From Streptomyces geranii (GTDB lineage: Bacteria > Actinomycetota > Actinomycetes > Streptomycetales > Streptomycetaceae): DNA of 64,000 nt. Below, in pieces: positions 1-7,271 of this stretch (positions within the stretch are counted from its first letter, which is position 1; each line of letters starts with the position of its first letter). The translations under genes and the position numbers were made by a program. The notes under the pieces are model-generated. The model worked only from the letters and a program-made list of their open reading frames with translations. It did no database searches and was not told the DNA's origin. The stretch covers positions 310,001-374,000 of the forward strand of contig NZ_PJME01000005.1 in NCBI RefSeq assembly GCF_002954775.1, read 5' to 3'.

Positions 1-2784
1 CGGCTGTGGCGCGGCCGGGACGCCCTGGAGGGGCTCGGGCAGTCCTTCGCCCGTGTCGAGGCCATGCGCCTGGCGGAACTCCGGCTGGAGGCGCAGGAGT
101 TCCGTTTCTCCGCCGAGCTGGACCTGGACCGCCGTACGGACCTCGTCTCCGAACTCGTCGCGCACGTCGCCGCACACCCTCTGAGGGAGCGCCCGCGCGG
201 TCAGCTGATGACCGCCCTGTTCCGCACCGGCCGGATGCCCGACGCGCTGCGCTGCTACGACGAGGGCCGCCGGCAGCTCCGTACGGAACTGGGTGTGGAC
301 CCCGGCCCCGAACTGCGCGCGCTGCACCAGGCGCTGCTCCGGGCGGACACGACGGTGCTGGGAGCGCCTGCTCCTCGGAGGGCCAAGCCCGCCGGGGAGG
401 GGCCCGCCCCCGCGCAGGTGGTGGCTCCCGCGCGCGCGGACGAGGACGTACCGTCGCAGCGCCGTGCCGAGAGGTCCCGCGACGGCGGCCGTCCGTCGCC
501 GACCCAGCTGCCGCCCGACGTGGCCGACTTCATGGGCCGCGCCGCGCAGACGGCCTGGGCGACCGCCCTTCTGGAGGAGGTGCGCAATCCGCTGCGCACC
601 GCGCCGCCCATCGGGGTGATCTCCGGCCGTTCGGGCACCGGGAAGACCGCCCTGGCCGTGCACGTGGGCCACCGCACCGCCGCGCTCTTCCCCGACGGGC
701 AGCTCTTCGTGGACCTGCGGGCCTCGGACTCCGAGCCGGTACGGACCGCGGACGCCCTGGCCCGGCTGCTGCGCGCCCTCGGGGTGGACCCGGAGACCCC
801 GACGGGCGACGAGGAGGACCTCCTCGGCCTGTACCGCACGCACATCGCGCGCCGCCGGGTCCTGCTCATCCTCGACAACGCCGTCAACGAGGCCCTGTTG
901 CGCCCGCTGCTCCCACCGGGCGGCGGCTCGGCCGTGCTGATCACCAGTCGCCGTCGGCTCGTCGCGCTGGAGGGCGCCGCCCATCTCGATCTGGGGGTGC
1001 CGTCCGAAGCGGAGGCACTGGAACTGCTGGCCCGCGTGGCAGGCCCGACCCGGCCCGCACTGGAGCCCGAGCGGGCCGCCGAGATCGTCGCGCTGTGCGG
1101 CCGGCTCCCGCTGGCCGTCCGTATCGCCGGTGCCCGGCTCGCCGCCCGCCCGCACTGGACACCGGCGCGGCTCGCCTCCCGCCTCCGGGACGAGCGCCGC
1201 CGCCTGGACGAACTGCAGGCGGGCGACCTGGAGGTGCGCGCGAGTCTCGGACTCGGTTACGCGGACCTGGACCCGCACGAGCAGCGCGCCCTGCGCCGAC
1301 TTGCCCTGATGGATCTGCCCGACTTCGCCGCCTGGATCGCCGGACCGCTCCTCGACGTGAGCGAGGACGACGCCGAGGACGCGGTCGAACAGCTCGTGGA
1401 CTGCCACTTCGTGGAGGTGGTGGGCACCGACGAGACGGGCAGTACGCGCTATCGCATCCACGACCTGGCGCGGGAGTACGCGCGCGAGCGCTGTCTGGCC
1501 GACGAGACCCGGGAGGAACAGGAGACGGCGGTCCGCAGGCTGGTCGACCGCTGGCTGGGCATGGCACGCAGCGCGGCGGCCTACGGGCCGGGCGGCGCGT
1601 CGAGATTCCTCCCGGTCACCACGACGGACCGGCCGGCCCAGGCCGCGGACGGGCCGGCACCGCGGACAGAGCCGCTGACCTATCTGACGGGCGAGCCCGC
1701 CGCGTGGTTCGCGGCCGAGCAGCGATGTCTGCTGGTCGCGGTCACCCACTGCGCGGAGTACCGCATGTTCGACGCCGCCCGCGAACTCGCCGCCACCCTC
1801 ATGGCCGCCTCCGTGGCGCTCTACAACCAGTTCGACGCCTGGTCCCGCTCCCACGACGTGGCCCTGGAGGCGGTGCGCAGGGGCGGGGACGTCGAGGGCG
1901 AGGCCCGGCTGCTGAACGGCCTCGGCCAGCTCCGCCTGGAACAGGACCGCTTCGACGAGGCGTACGCCTTCTTCGCGGCGGCGCTGCGCCTGTTCGAGGA
2001 GCGGTCCGTACGGACCGGCTGCGCGGACGCGCTGGCCGGGATGGGCGCGGCCCGCCGCGAACAGGCCCGCTTCGACGAGGCGCTGACCCTGCTGACCTCG
2101 GCGCTCGACCGGTACGAGGAGCCCGCGGACATCGCGTCCATGGCCCATGTGCTGTACGGCCTGGGTTCGGTCTACCGGGAGCAGGGCCGCGACGACGACG
2201 CGTGGGAGGCACTCTCCCGCGCACACCGGCTGTACGTCACCGCCTGGGACCGGCACGGCGAGGCGCTCGCGCTGCGCTCACTGGGCCTGTGCCGCCGGGC
2301 GCAGGGCGACCTGCCGCGCGCGGAGAGCCTGCTGCGGCAGTCCCTCGTCATCTTCGAGGAGACGGACGACATCTACGGCGTGATGTACGCGAGCCAGTCC
2401 CTGGCCAAGGTCGAGCTGCGGCAGGGCCGGCTGCCCGAGGCCCGGCAGCGTCTCGACCGGTGTCTGGAGATCACGCGCGAGCGCCAGGACATGTTCGGCG
2501 AGGCCCTCGTCCTGCGCACCCTCGGCGAGTGGTACCTCGCCGGGTCCGACTGGGAGCCGGCGACCGAGACCCTGCGCGAGGCGCTCGGTCTGTGGGACAA
2601 GCTGCAACTGCCGTTGTGGCGGGCCCGCACCCTGCGGGACCTGTCCCGCGCCGCCCTGGCCAGTGGCGCGGCCGCGCAGGCGCGGGAGCTGGAGGAGGAG
2701 GCGTACGGGGTCTTCAGCCGGCTCGGCAGCCGCGAGGCGCTGGAAGTCCCGTGCCCGGAGCCGCAGGAGGCCCCGGGGCGTTGA
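1..2784 (+). CDS. SARP/AfsR-type transcriptional regulator, 5' truncated by window edge
   Basis: The reading frame is open from the first base, so the true start and the N-terminal winged-helix DNA-binding domain lie upstream of the window; 927 residues are visible. The first ~110 residues match a bacterial transcriptional activation (BTAD) domain (ALEGLGQSFARVEAMRLAEL, RLYDEGRR-like segments). An NB-ARC/STAND ATPase follows, with a Walker A motif GRSGTGKT at about residue 209 and a Walker B-like strand VLLILDN. The last ~350 residues are tetratricopeptide-like helical repeats (repeated A-x-x-L-x-x-G and YxxQGRxDxA patterns). This order is that of AfsR-like regulators, which activate specialised metabolism. 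A target cannot be inferred here; the next genes encode small secreted proteins on the same strand, 122 nt downstream. Confidence 0.9.
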   Translation, partial: RLWRGRDALEGLGQSFARVEAMRLAELRLEAQEFRFSAELDLDRRTDLVSELVAHVAAHPLRERPRGQLMTALFRTGRMPDALRCYDEGRRQLRTELGVDPGPELRALHQALLRADTTVLGAPAPRRAKPAGEGPAPAQVVAPARADEDVPSQRRAERSRDGGRPSPTQLPPDVADFMGRAAQTAWATALLEEVRNPLRTAPPIGVISGRSGTGKTALAVHVGHRTAALFPDGQLFVDLRASDSEPVRTADALARLLRALGVDPETPTGDEEDLLGLYRTHIARRRVLLILDNAVNEALLRPLLPPGGGSAVLITSRRRLVALEGAAHLDLGVPSEAEALELLARVAGPTRPALEPERAAEIVALCGRLPLAVRIAGARLAARPHWTPARLASRLRDERRRLDELQAGDLEVRASLGLGYADLDPHEQRALRRLALMDLPDFAAWIAGPLLDVSEDDAEDAVEQLVDCHFVEVVGTDETGSTRYRIHDLAREYARERCLADETREEQETAVRRLVDRWLGMARSAAAYGPGGASRFLPVTTTDRPAQAADGPAPRTEPLTYLTGEPAAWFAAEQRCLLVAVTHCAEYRMFDAARELAATLMAASVALYNQFDAWSRSHDVALEAVRRGGDVEGEARLLNGLGQLRLEQDRFDEAYAFFAAALRLFEERSVRTGCADALAGMGAARREQARFDEALTLLTSALDRYEEPADIASMAHVLYGLGSVYREQGRDDDAWEALSRAHRLYVTAWDRHGEALALRSLGLCRRAQGDLPRAESLLRQSLVIFEETDDIYGVMYASQSLAKVELRQGRLPEARQRLDRCLEITRERQDMFGEALVLRTLGEWYLAGSDWEPATETLREALGLWDKLQLPLWRARTLRDLSRAALASGAAAQARELEEEAYGVFSRLGSREALEVPCPEPQEAPGR

Positions 2785-2906
2785 ACCGGACCCGAACGAA
2801 GATTTTCTCGGCCCGGTAGTCATACGAGGGGCGACCCTCTCCCGTCGCAAGGGTGGAAGGCGCGGCATCCGCCGCCCGCGACCACCGCCGGGAGAGGACC
2901 CCCACC

Positions 2907-3380
2907 ATGAAGTACCTGTCACCACGCACGGGCCGACGCGGACAGCTGGCCGAACCCGGGCGCCGCTTCACCCACCGGGCGCTGCGCACCCTCGCCGGAC
3001 TCCTCGCGATCGTCGCCACGATCCTGCTCTCCGGCGCCCAGCCCGCCGCCGCGCACCCGCCGAGCGGTTCCGTGCACGTGTGGGCGAGCGACGTTCGGGT
3101 GCGCACGTGCCAGAGCACGACGTGCGACCTCGCCACGACCGAGCGGCTGACCCGGGTCACGGTCCAGGCGTACTGCCAGGTGAACGCGGGCGAGCGCGGG
3201 CGCGTGACCGACGGCCCCTACACCAACACCTACTGGGTCCAGGTCATCACGCCCGGTCGGACCCTGGGCTGGATCTCGGCGGTGTTCGTCAGCGGTGGCT
3301 CCAACAACTCCCCGGTGCCCGGTGCCCCGATCGACACCCCCGGAGTTCCCGGGAGCCCCGTCGAATGCGAGTACATCTGA
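2907..3380 (+). CDS. small secreted SH3-like protein 1
   Basis: 157 aa. The ATG at 2907 is preceded by GGGAGAGGA, and translation from it gives a basic N-terminus and hydrophobic stretch (LRTLAGLLAIVATILLS) ending in a signal-peptidase-like AQPAAAH site. The mature part begins VHVWASDVRVR and has paired cysteines, TVQAYCQV and a closing W..VF strand, a bacterial SH3-like barrel layout. The pattern VHVWA-V-VR-C-TV-AYCQ-TDGxY-GW recurs in the next gene, so the two are paralogues. A Pro-rich tail ends in ECEYI. Such small SH3-like exoproteins are often cell-wall or protein binders, but no function can be assigned. A longer in-frame start at 2853 is possible but lacks a ribosome site. Confidence 0.75.
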   Translation: MKYLSPRTGRRGQLAEPGRRFTHRALRTLAGLLAIVATILLSGAQPAAAHPPSGSVHVWASDVRVRTCQSTTCDLATTERLTRVTVQAYCQVNAGERGRVTDGPYTNTYWVQVITPGRTLGWISAVFVSGGSNNSPVPGAPIDTPGVPGSPVECEYI

Positions 3381-3504
3381 CGGTGAGTCACGGCAGGCCC
3401 GGAGGACGCCCGGCCGCGCGCCGCGTCCTCCGGTCGCCCCGGGCTGCCGCCCCACCGGCCCGCCGCACCTCCATAGGTCCGGCGGAAAGTGTCAGGAGGA
3501 CACA

Positions 3505-3930
3505 GTGAAAGCAAGCACCACGGTCAGGGCGCTGTCCACGGCTCTTCTCGTCGCGGCCGGGACGCTGGCCGGTCCCGCCGCCACGGCGGCGACCGCGCAG
3601 TCGGCGGCTGCCGAGGCGCGGGCGATGGACTTCACCCAGGTCCATGTGTGGGCGACCGGCGTCAACGTCCGCAACGCCGCCTCGGGGCCCGCCTTCGAGC
3701 AGTGCAAAACCTTCCCCTCCCGCCAGAACTGCCAGCAGGTGAAGGCAACGGTGTCGCAGACCACCGTGACCGCCTACTGCCAGAAGCAGGGAGAGCGGAT
3801 CACCGACTCGGGCTACAGCAGCGGGTGGTGGACGTACCTCAAGGCCCCGAACGGGGAGTGGGGCTGGGTGAACAACGTGTACATCACGGGGGACGAGCAC
3901 CTGGCCCACGTCAGTGACTGCGATTTCTGA
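3505..3930 (+). CDS. small secreted SH3-like protein 2
   Basis: 141 aa from GTG 3505, chosen because AGGAGG-like sequence (3493-3500) sits just ahead and the resulting protein starts with a clean signal peptide (ALSTALLVAAGTLAGPAATAA). The mature region repeats the pattern of the preceding gene: VHVWATGVNVRN, a cysteine pair around KTFPSRQNC, TVTAYCQKQGERITDSGY, and WGWVNNVYITG. It is therefore a diverged tandem duplicate. Four cysteines in the mature part suggest disulfides in the exported protein. The role is unknown. The 124-nt gap to the upstream gene contains no obvious terminator, so the small genes may be co-transcribed. Confidence 0.75.
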   Translation: MKASTTVRALSTALLVAAGTLAGPAATAATAQSAAAEARAMDFTQVHVWATGVNVRNAASGPAFEQCKTFPSRQNCQQVKATVSQTTVTAYCQKQGERITDSGYSSGWWTYLKAPNGEWGWVNNVYITGDEHLAHVSDCDF

Positions 3931-3981
3931 CCCGCGATGACGCGGCCCATGACGATGACAACGGCGAAGAAGGGCACACCG

Positions 3982-4347
3982 ATGGCCATGCGGTCCACCA
4001 GGACGGCGATCACGGGGTTCGCGCTCGGCGCGGCTCTCTCCCTCCTCGGCACAGTCGGCAGCGCGCACGCCGCCGTGCAGGGCGCGACCACCACCGTGCA
4101 GGCCAACAGCAACCTGCGGGGAGGTGCCAGTAGCAACAGCGAGTACTTCGGCACCACCAGAGTCGAGGCCGAAGCGGCCATCAGCTGCTTCACCTACGGC
4201 CAGTACGTGAAGGTCGGCAACTACGGCACCGACGTCTGGTACCAGGGCAACGTCTTCGAGCCGACGCACGCCTACCTCCACGTGTGGATATGGGGCGGCA
4301 ATGTCAACGTCGGCGCCGACCCCGCCCCCGGCATCGACCACTGCTGA
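3982..4347 (+). CDS. small secreted SH3-like protein 3
   Basis: 121 aa. Several in-frame ATGs exist; 3982 is preferred because AAGAAGGG lies 7 nt upstream and translation then begins directly with a signal peptide (TAITGFALGAALSLLGTVGSAHA). The mature protein starts with TTTVQANSNLRGGASS, an SH3-like opening, and ends in a conserved tail GGNVNVGADPAPGIDHC. The same tail ends the next gene, with near-identical DNA over the last ~68 bases, although the first halves are clearly diverged. Function unknown; probably an extracellular binding module. Confidence 0.72.
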   Translation: MAMRSTRTAITGFALGAALSLLGTVGSAHAAVQGATTTVQANSNLRGGASSNSEYFGTTRVEAEAAISCFTYGQYVKVGNYGTDVWYQGNVFEPTHAYLHVWIWGGNVNVGADPAPGIDHC

Positions 4348-4375
4348 CCCTGGAATCGAAGCGAGGAGGACATCC

Positions 4376-4756
4376 ATGAGCAAGCGAAGTGTGTCGACCA
4401 CGGCAGCCGGGCTCGTGCTCGGCGCGACCCTCTCCCTGCTGGGCACCGCCGGGACCGCCGAGGCCGCGCCCAGCGCCACCGACGGTTACCCGACGACCGT
4501 GCAGGCGCACAGCAATCTGCGCGACGCCCCCAACACCAGCAGCCGGATCTGGGGCACCACGACCCAGGTGCTCGAGGCGGGTATCGAGTGCTACACCCTC
4601 GGCCAGCGGGTCACGGCGGGCGGATACACGACCAACGTCTGGTACTACGGCACCGCCATCGACTACGACATCGGCCACATCTACAGCAACGTGTGGATGT
4701 GGGGCGGCAATGTCAACGTCGGCGCCGACCCGGCCCCCGGCATCGACCGCTGCTGA
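4376..4756 (+). CDS. small secreted SH3-like protein 4
   Basis: 126 aa; ATG 4376 follows GAGGAGGA at 4363-4370. The signal peptide is GLVLGATLSLLGTAGTAEA. The mature protein parallels its neighbour: TTVQAHSNLRDAPNTSSR, one internal cysteine (IECYTLGQ), VWYYGTA, and the tail GGNVNVGADPAPGIDRC. It closes the run of four paralogous exported proteins (two subtypes, two copies each). The following gene converges from the other strand. No catalytic motif is visible; function unknown. Confidence 0.75.
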   Translation: MSKRSVSTTAAGLVLGATLSLLGTAGTAEAAPSATDGYPTTVQAHSNLRDAPNTSSRIWGTTTQVLEAGIECYTLGQRVTAGGYTTNVWYYGTAIDYDIGHIYSNVWMWGGNVNVGADPAPGIDRC

Positions 4757-4800
4757 CCGGCCCACCCCACCGCCCAGCTCGCCCTGATCCCAGCCAGGGA

Positions 4801-4818
4801 CCCGGCGGTGGCGCCGGG
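4801..4818. terminator. GC-rich hairpin between convergent genes
   Basis: CCCGGCG-GTGG-CGCCGGG forms a 7-bp perfect stem with a 4-nt loop, 44 nt after the stop of the last SH3-like gene and 71 nt from the stop of the convergent GH36 gene. There is no T-tract, as is usual in Streptomyces; it could act on either strand. Confidence 0.45.
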
Positions 4819-4889
4819 GAGGTGCGCGGCGGCGAAAAGCACCCGGTCAACCCGCCGCGACCAGCGCCCCTCCTCCCCCACACCCAGCT

Positions 4890-7115
4890 CTAGCCGAGCC
4901 GGAACAGCACCGCCGTGTTCGGCCGGGGCAGCGAGACGGTGAGCCGGCCTTCGGCGGCGTCCCAGGTCGCCGTGGCGTCGGCGGTGGTGGGGTACAGGAC
5001 CGCAGGACGCAGTTGGGCTCCGCGCAGGTGCGGGATGACGATCGTACGAATGCTTTCGTCTACCCCGTGGCGGCCGTCGGCGCCTGGACGGGCCGCGTCA
5101 CCCGGCGACTCCCGTCGCCACACGGTGAGCTGGCTCGCGTCCCGGCCGCGCAGTCCGGCGGCGATCCAGTCGTCCTCCCACGACGGGAGCCCAAGTGGCC
5201 AGAACGGCAGGCTGTCGGGGAGTTCCGAGCGGGTCTGCTTGTAGACGGAGATGCCCGCGCGGACCAGTTCGAACTGCTCCGGGTTCATTCGGTCTAGAAA
5301 GCCGGAGAGGTGGATGCGGCTCTGCAGTGCGCCGGTGAGGGTGAAGGCGATCGCGTCGGGGGTGAAGTCCGGCTGGGGGTAGGCCCATACGGCGGCCTGT
5401 TCGGGGGTCGCCGCCGTGGCCGACGCGGCGGCGATCGGCGGGTAGCGGAGGGGGTCCTGCTGGTCGCTGGTGGACTGGAGCTGGGTGACCGCGAGTTGGG
5501 CGTAGTCCATGCGCAGGCCGCCCGAGGCGCAGTTCTCCAGGATCAGGCCGGGGTGCCGGTCGAGCAGGGCGCCGAGCCAGTCGAGGTGGGCTCGGTGGTG
5601 GCCGAGGAGGCCGGCGCCGGCGCTCTCGTCGCCGTTCTCGGTGCCGGGACCGATGTTGACGTTGTAGTCGAACTTGATGTAGCCGACGCCCCAGTCGCCG
5701 ACGATCCGGTCGAGGACCCGGTCGAGGTGGGCGCGGGCGGCGGGGTGGCGCAGGTCCAGGTGGTGGCGACCGTGCTCGGTGACCCGGACTCCGCCCCGGC
5801 GGAAGAAGGCCTCGGGGGGCAACGTAGCGGCCAAGGGGCTGCGTACGCCGACCACTTCGGGTTCCACCCACAGTCCGGGAGTCATGCCGTGTTCCCTGAT
5901 CGCGTCCAGCACCCGCTGGATGCCGCCCGGGAAGCGCCTGTCGGAGGCTTCCCAGGCGCCGACGGCGTCCCACCAGCCCTGGGCGTCGTCGTCGTACCAG
6001 CCCGCGTCGATGACGAACACCTCGGCGCCCGCCGCGCCCGCCGCCGCGACGAGCGGCAGGAGTCTGTCGGTGGTGGGGTCGCCCATGAGGGTGTTCATGT
6101 AGTCGTTGTAGATCACCGGGAGGGCCGTCCGGTCCGGGTGGGGGCGGCGGATCCGGCGGCGGTAGGCGGTGAGTTCGCCGAACGCGGCGTCCAGGCCACC
6201 GGTCTCCACGCCCACCAGGACAGCCGGGACGGTGGTGAACTCCTCGCCGGGCGCCAGGGTTTCGCGCCACTGGTGATGGGCGTCGTCGGGGCCGAACAGG
6301 GCTACGTAGGCGCGGCCTTCGCGTTCGCCGGTCTCGTAGCGCCAGCCGCCGCTCGACTCGATCTGCCAGAGCCAGGCACGACCTGCCCGGTCGGTGAGCG
6401 CGGCGACCGGCAGATGGCGGCCCGTGGACCAACTGCCCTGGGAGTAGCGCTCGAAGCAGCCGCGTCCCGCGTGGCCGTGGGCGAACCGGTTCAGGTCGAC
6501 GACGTGGTCACGGTAGGGCGCGTGCTGCCAACGGCACTCCGCGAGCCAGTCGTTGTCGGCCCAGTGGAGGGTCAGGCCGTCCAACTCGCCGTCGGCGTCC
6601 GCGATCCCGCCGAGGGTCAGGCTCGACACGCTCTCCAGTCGGATCGGGGCGACGCCCTCGTTGACCAGGCGCACCTGCGAGCGGAGGAAGCCCGCGCCGG
6701 GACGGGTCCGGAGCGTGACCTCGGCGACGAGGCCGGTCACCGGATCCGCCAGCCTGATGGTGGTGCGCTCACCACCTCCACCCGCGCCTCCGCCCCCGCC
6801 CCCGCTCCCGTCCCCGTTTCCGTCCTCGTCCGGACCCGTCTCATGGCCCCGGTACACGAGACGGTCGCCGATCGCGGTCTCGACGAAGCGCTCCCCCGAC
6901 CAGTCGCGGCCATGACCGGTGGCGGTGACCTCGACCAGCGGAAGCAGACAGCCCCATTCCGGGCCCACCGCTTCCGGTCCTGGGCCCACCGCTCCCGGTG
7001 CCCCGCCTAGCGCCCCCAGCCTCACCGACCCCGCCGGATCCACGACGGCCCTCAGTCCGAGAACCTCATGGGACCAGAGAACGGACCCCTCGACCGCCTC
7101 GCCGGCTGTAGTCAA
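4890..7115 (-). CDS. GH36 alpha-galactosidase
   Basis: 741 aa from a TTG start at 7115, chosen because AAGGGGAAG precedes it and no ATG or GTG lies near the start of conserved sequence. Hydrolyses terminal alpha-1,6-linked galactose (raffinose-type oligosaccharides, galactomannan side chains). GH36 signatures: WVEPEVVG, the nucleophile Asp in YIKFDYNVN (about residue 483), ENCASGG, and the acid/base Asp in TSDQQDP (about 551). The N-terminal beta-supersandwich and the total length fit the family. No signal peptide is seen, so it is probably cytoplasmic. A Gly/Glu-rich linker (about residues 100-115) is an unusual insertion. It is a single-gene unit with its own promoter-like region upstream. 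Confidence 0.93.
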   Translation of the reverse strand: MTTAGEAVEGSVLWSHEVLGLRAVVDPAGSVRLGALGGAPGAVGPGPEAVGPEWGCLLPLVEVTATGHGRDWSGERFVETAIGDRLVYRGHETGPDEDGNGDGSGGGGGGAGGGGERTTIRLADPVTGLVAEVTLRTRPGAGFLRSQVRLVNEGVAPIRLESVSSLTLGGIADADGELDGLTLHWADNDWLAECRWQHAPYRDHVVDLNRFAHGHAGRGCFERYSQGSWSTGRHLPVAALTDRAGRAWLWQIESSGGWRYETGEREGRAYVALFGPDDAHHQWRETLAPGEEFTTVPAVLVGVETGGLDAAFGELTAYRRRIRRPHPDRTALPVIYNDYMNTLMGDPTTDRLLPLVAAAGAAGAEVFVIDAGWYDDDAQGWWDAVGAWEASDRRFPGGIQRVLDAIREHGMTPGLWVEPEVVGVRSPLAATLPPEAFFRRGGVRVTEHGRHHLDLRHPAARAHLDRVLDRIVGDWGVGYIKFDYNVNIGPGTENGDESAGAGLLGHHRAHLDWLGALLDRHPGLILENCASGGLRMDYAQLAVTQLQSTSDQQDPLRYPPIAAASATAATPEQAAVWAYPQPDFTPDAIAFTLTGALQSRIHLSGFLDRMNPEQFELVRAGISVYKQTRSELPDSLPFWPLGLPSWEDDWIAAGLRGRDASQLTVWRRESPGDAARPGADGRHGVDESIRTIVIPHLRGAQLRPAVLYPTTADATATWDAAEGRLTVSLPRPNTAVLFRLG

Positions 7116-7162
7116 CGCGCTTCCCCTTCCACGGTTTCCACGGTTTCCATCTCTTGACCAGG

Positions 7163-7191
7163 ATTGTGACCGGTCACACAAGCTCCGCCAA
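7163..7191 (-). promoter_or_regulatory. promoter with 14-bp palindrome over the -10 (GH36 gene)
   Basis: On the minus strand, TTGGCG (7191-7186) and CACAAT (7168-7163) are separated by 17 nt, a plausible housekeeping promoter 48 nt ahead of the TTG start. A perfect palindrome TGTGACCGGTCACA (7165-7178) covers the spacer and -10, an ideal repressor position. A tandem 9-bp repeat ACGGTTTCC (7131-7139, 7140-7148) lies in the leader. The cognate regulator is not identifiable in the window. Confidence 0.5.
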
Positions 7192-7271
7192 TCATCCAGT
7201 AGCGGGCGGCGGCACCGCGAGTACCTCGGTCCGATGCCGGGGCGGGGGACCCGCCCCGGCATCGCCGGGTG

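Noticed and set aside
7165..7178. TGTGACCGGTCACA as a Crp site
   Set aside because: Half-sites TGTGA and TCACA are separated by 4, not 6, bases, so the classical Crp geometry is not met; kept only as an unassigned palindrome.
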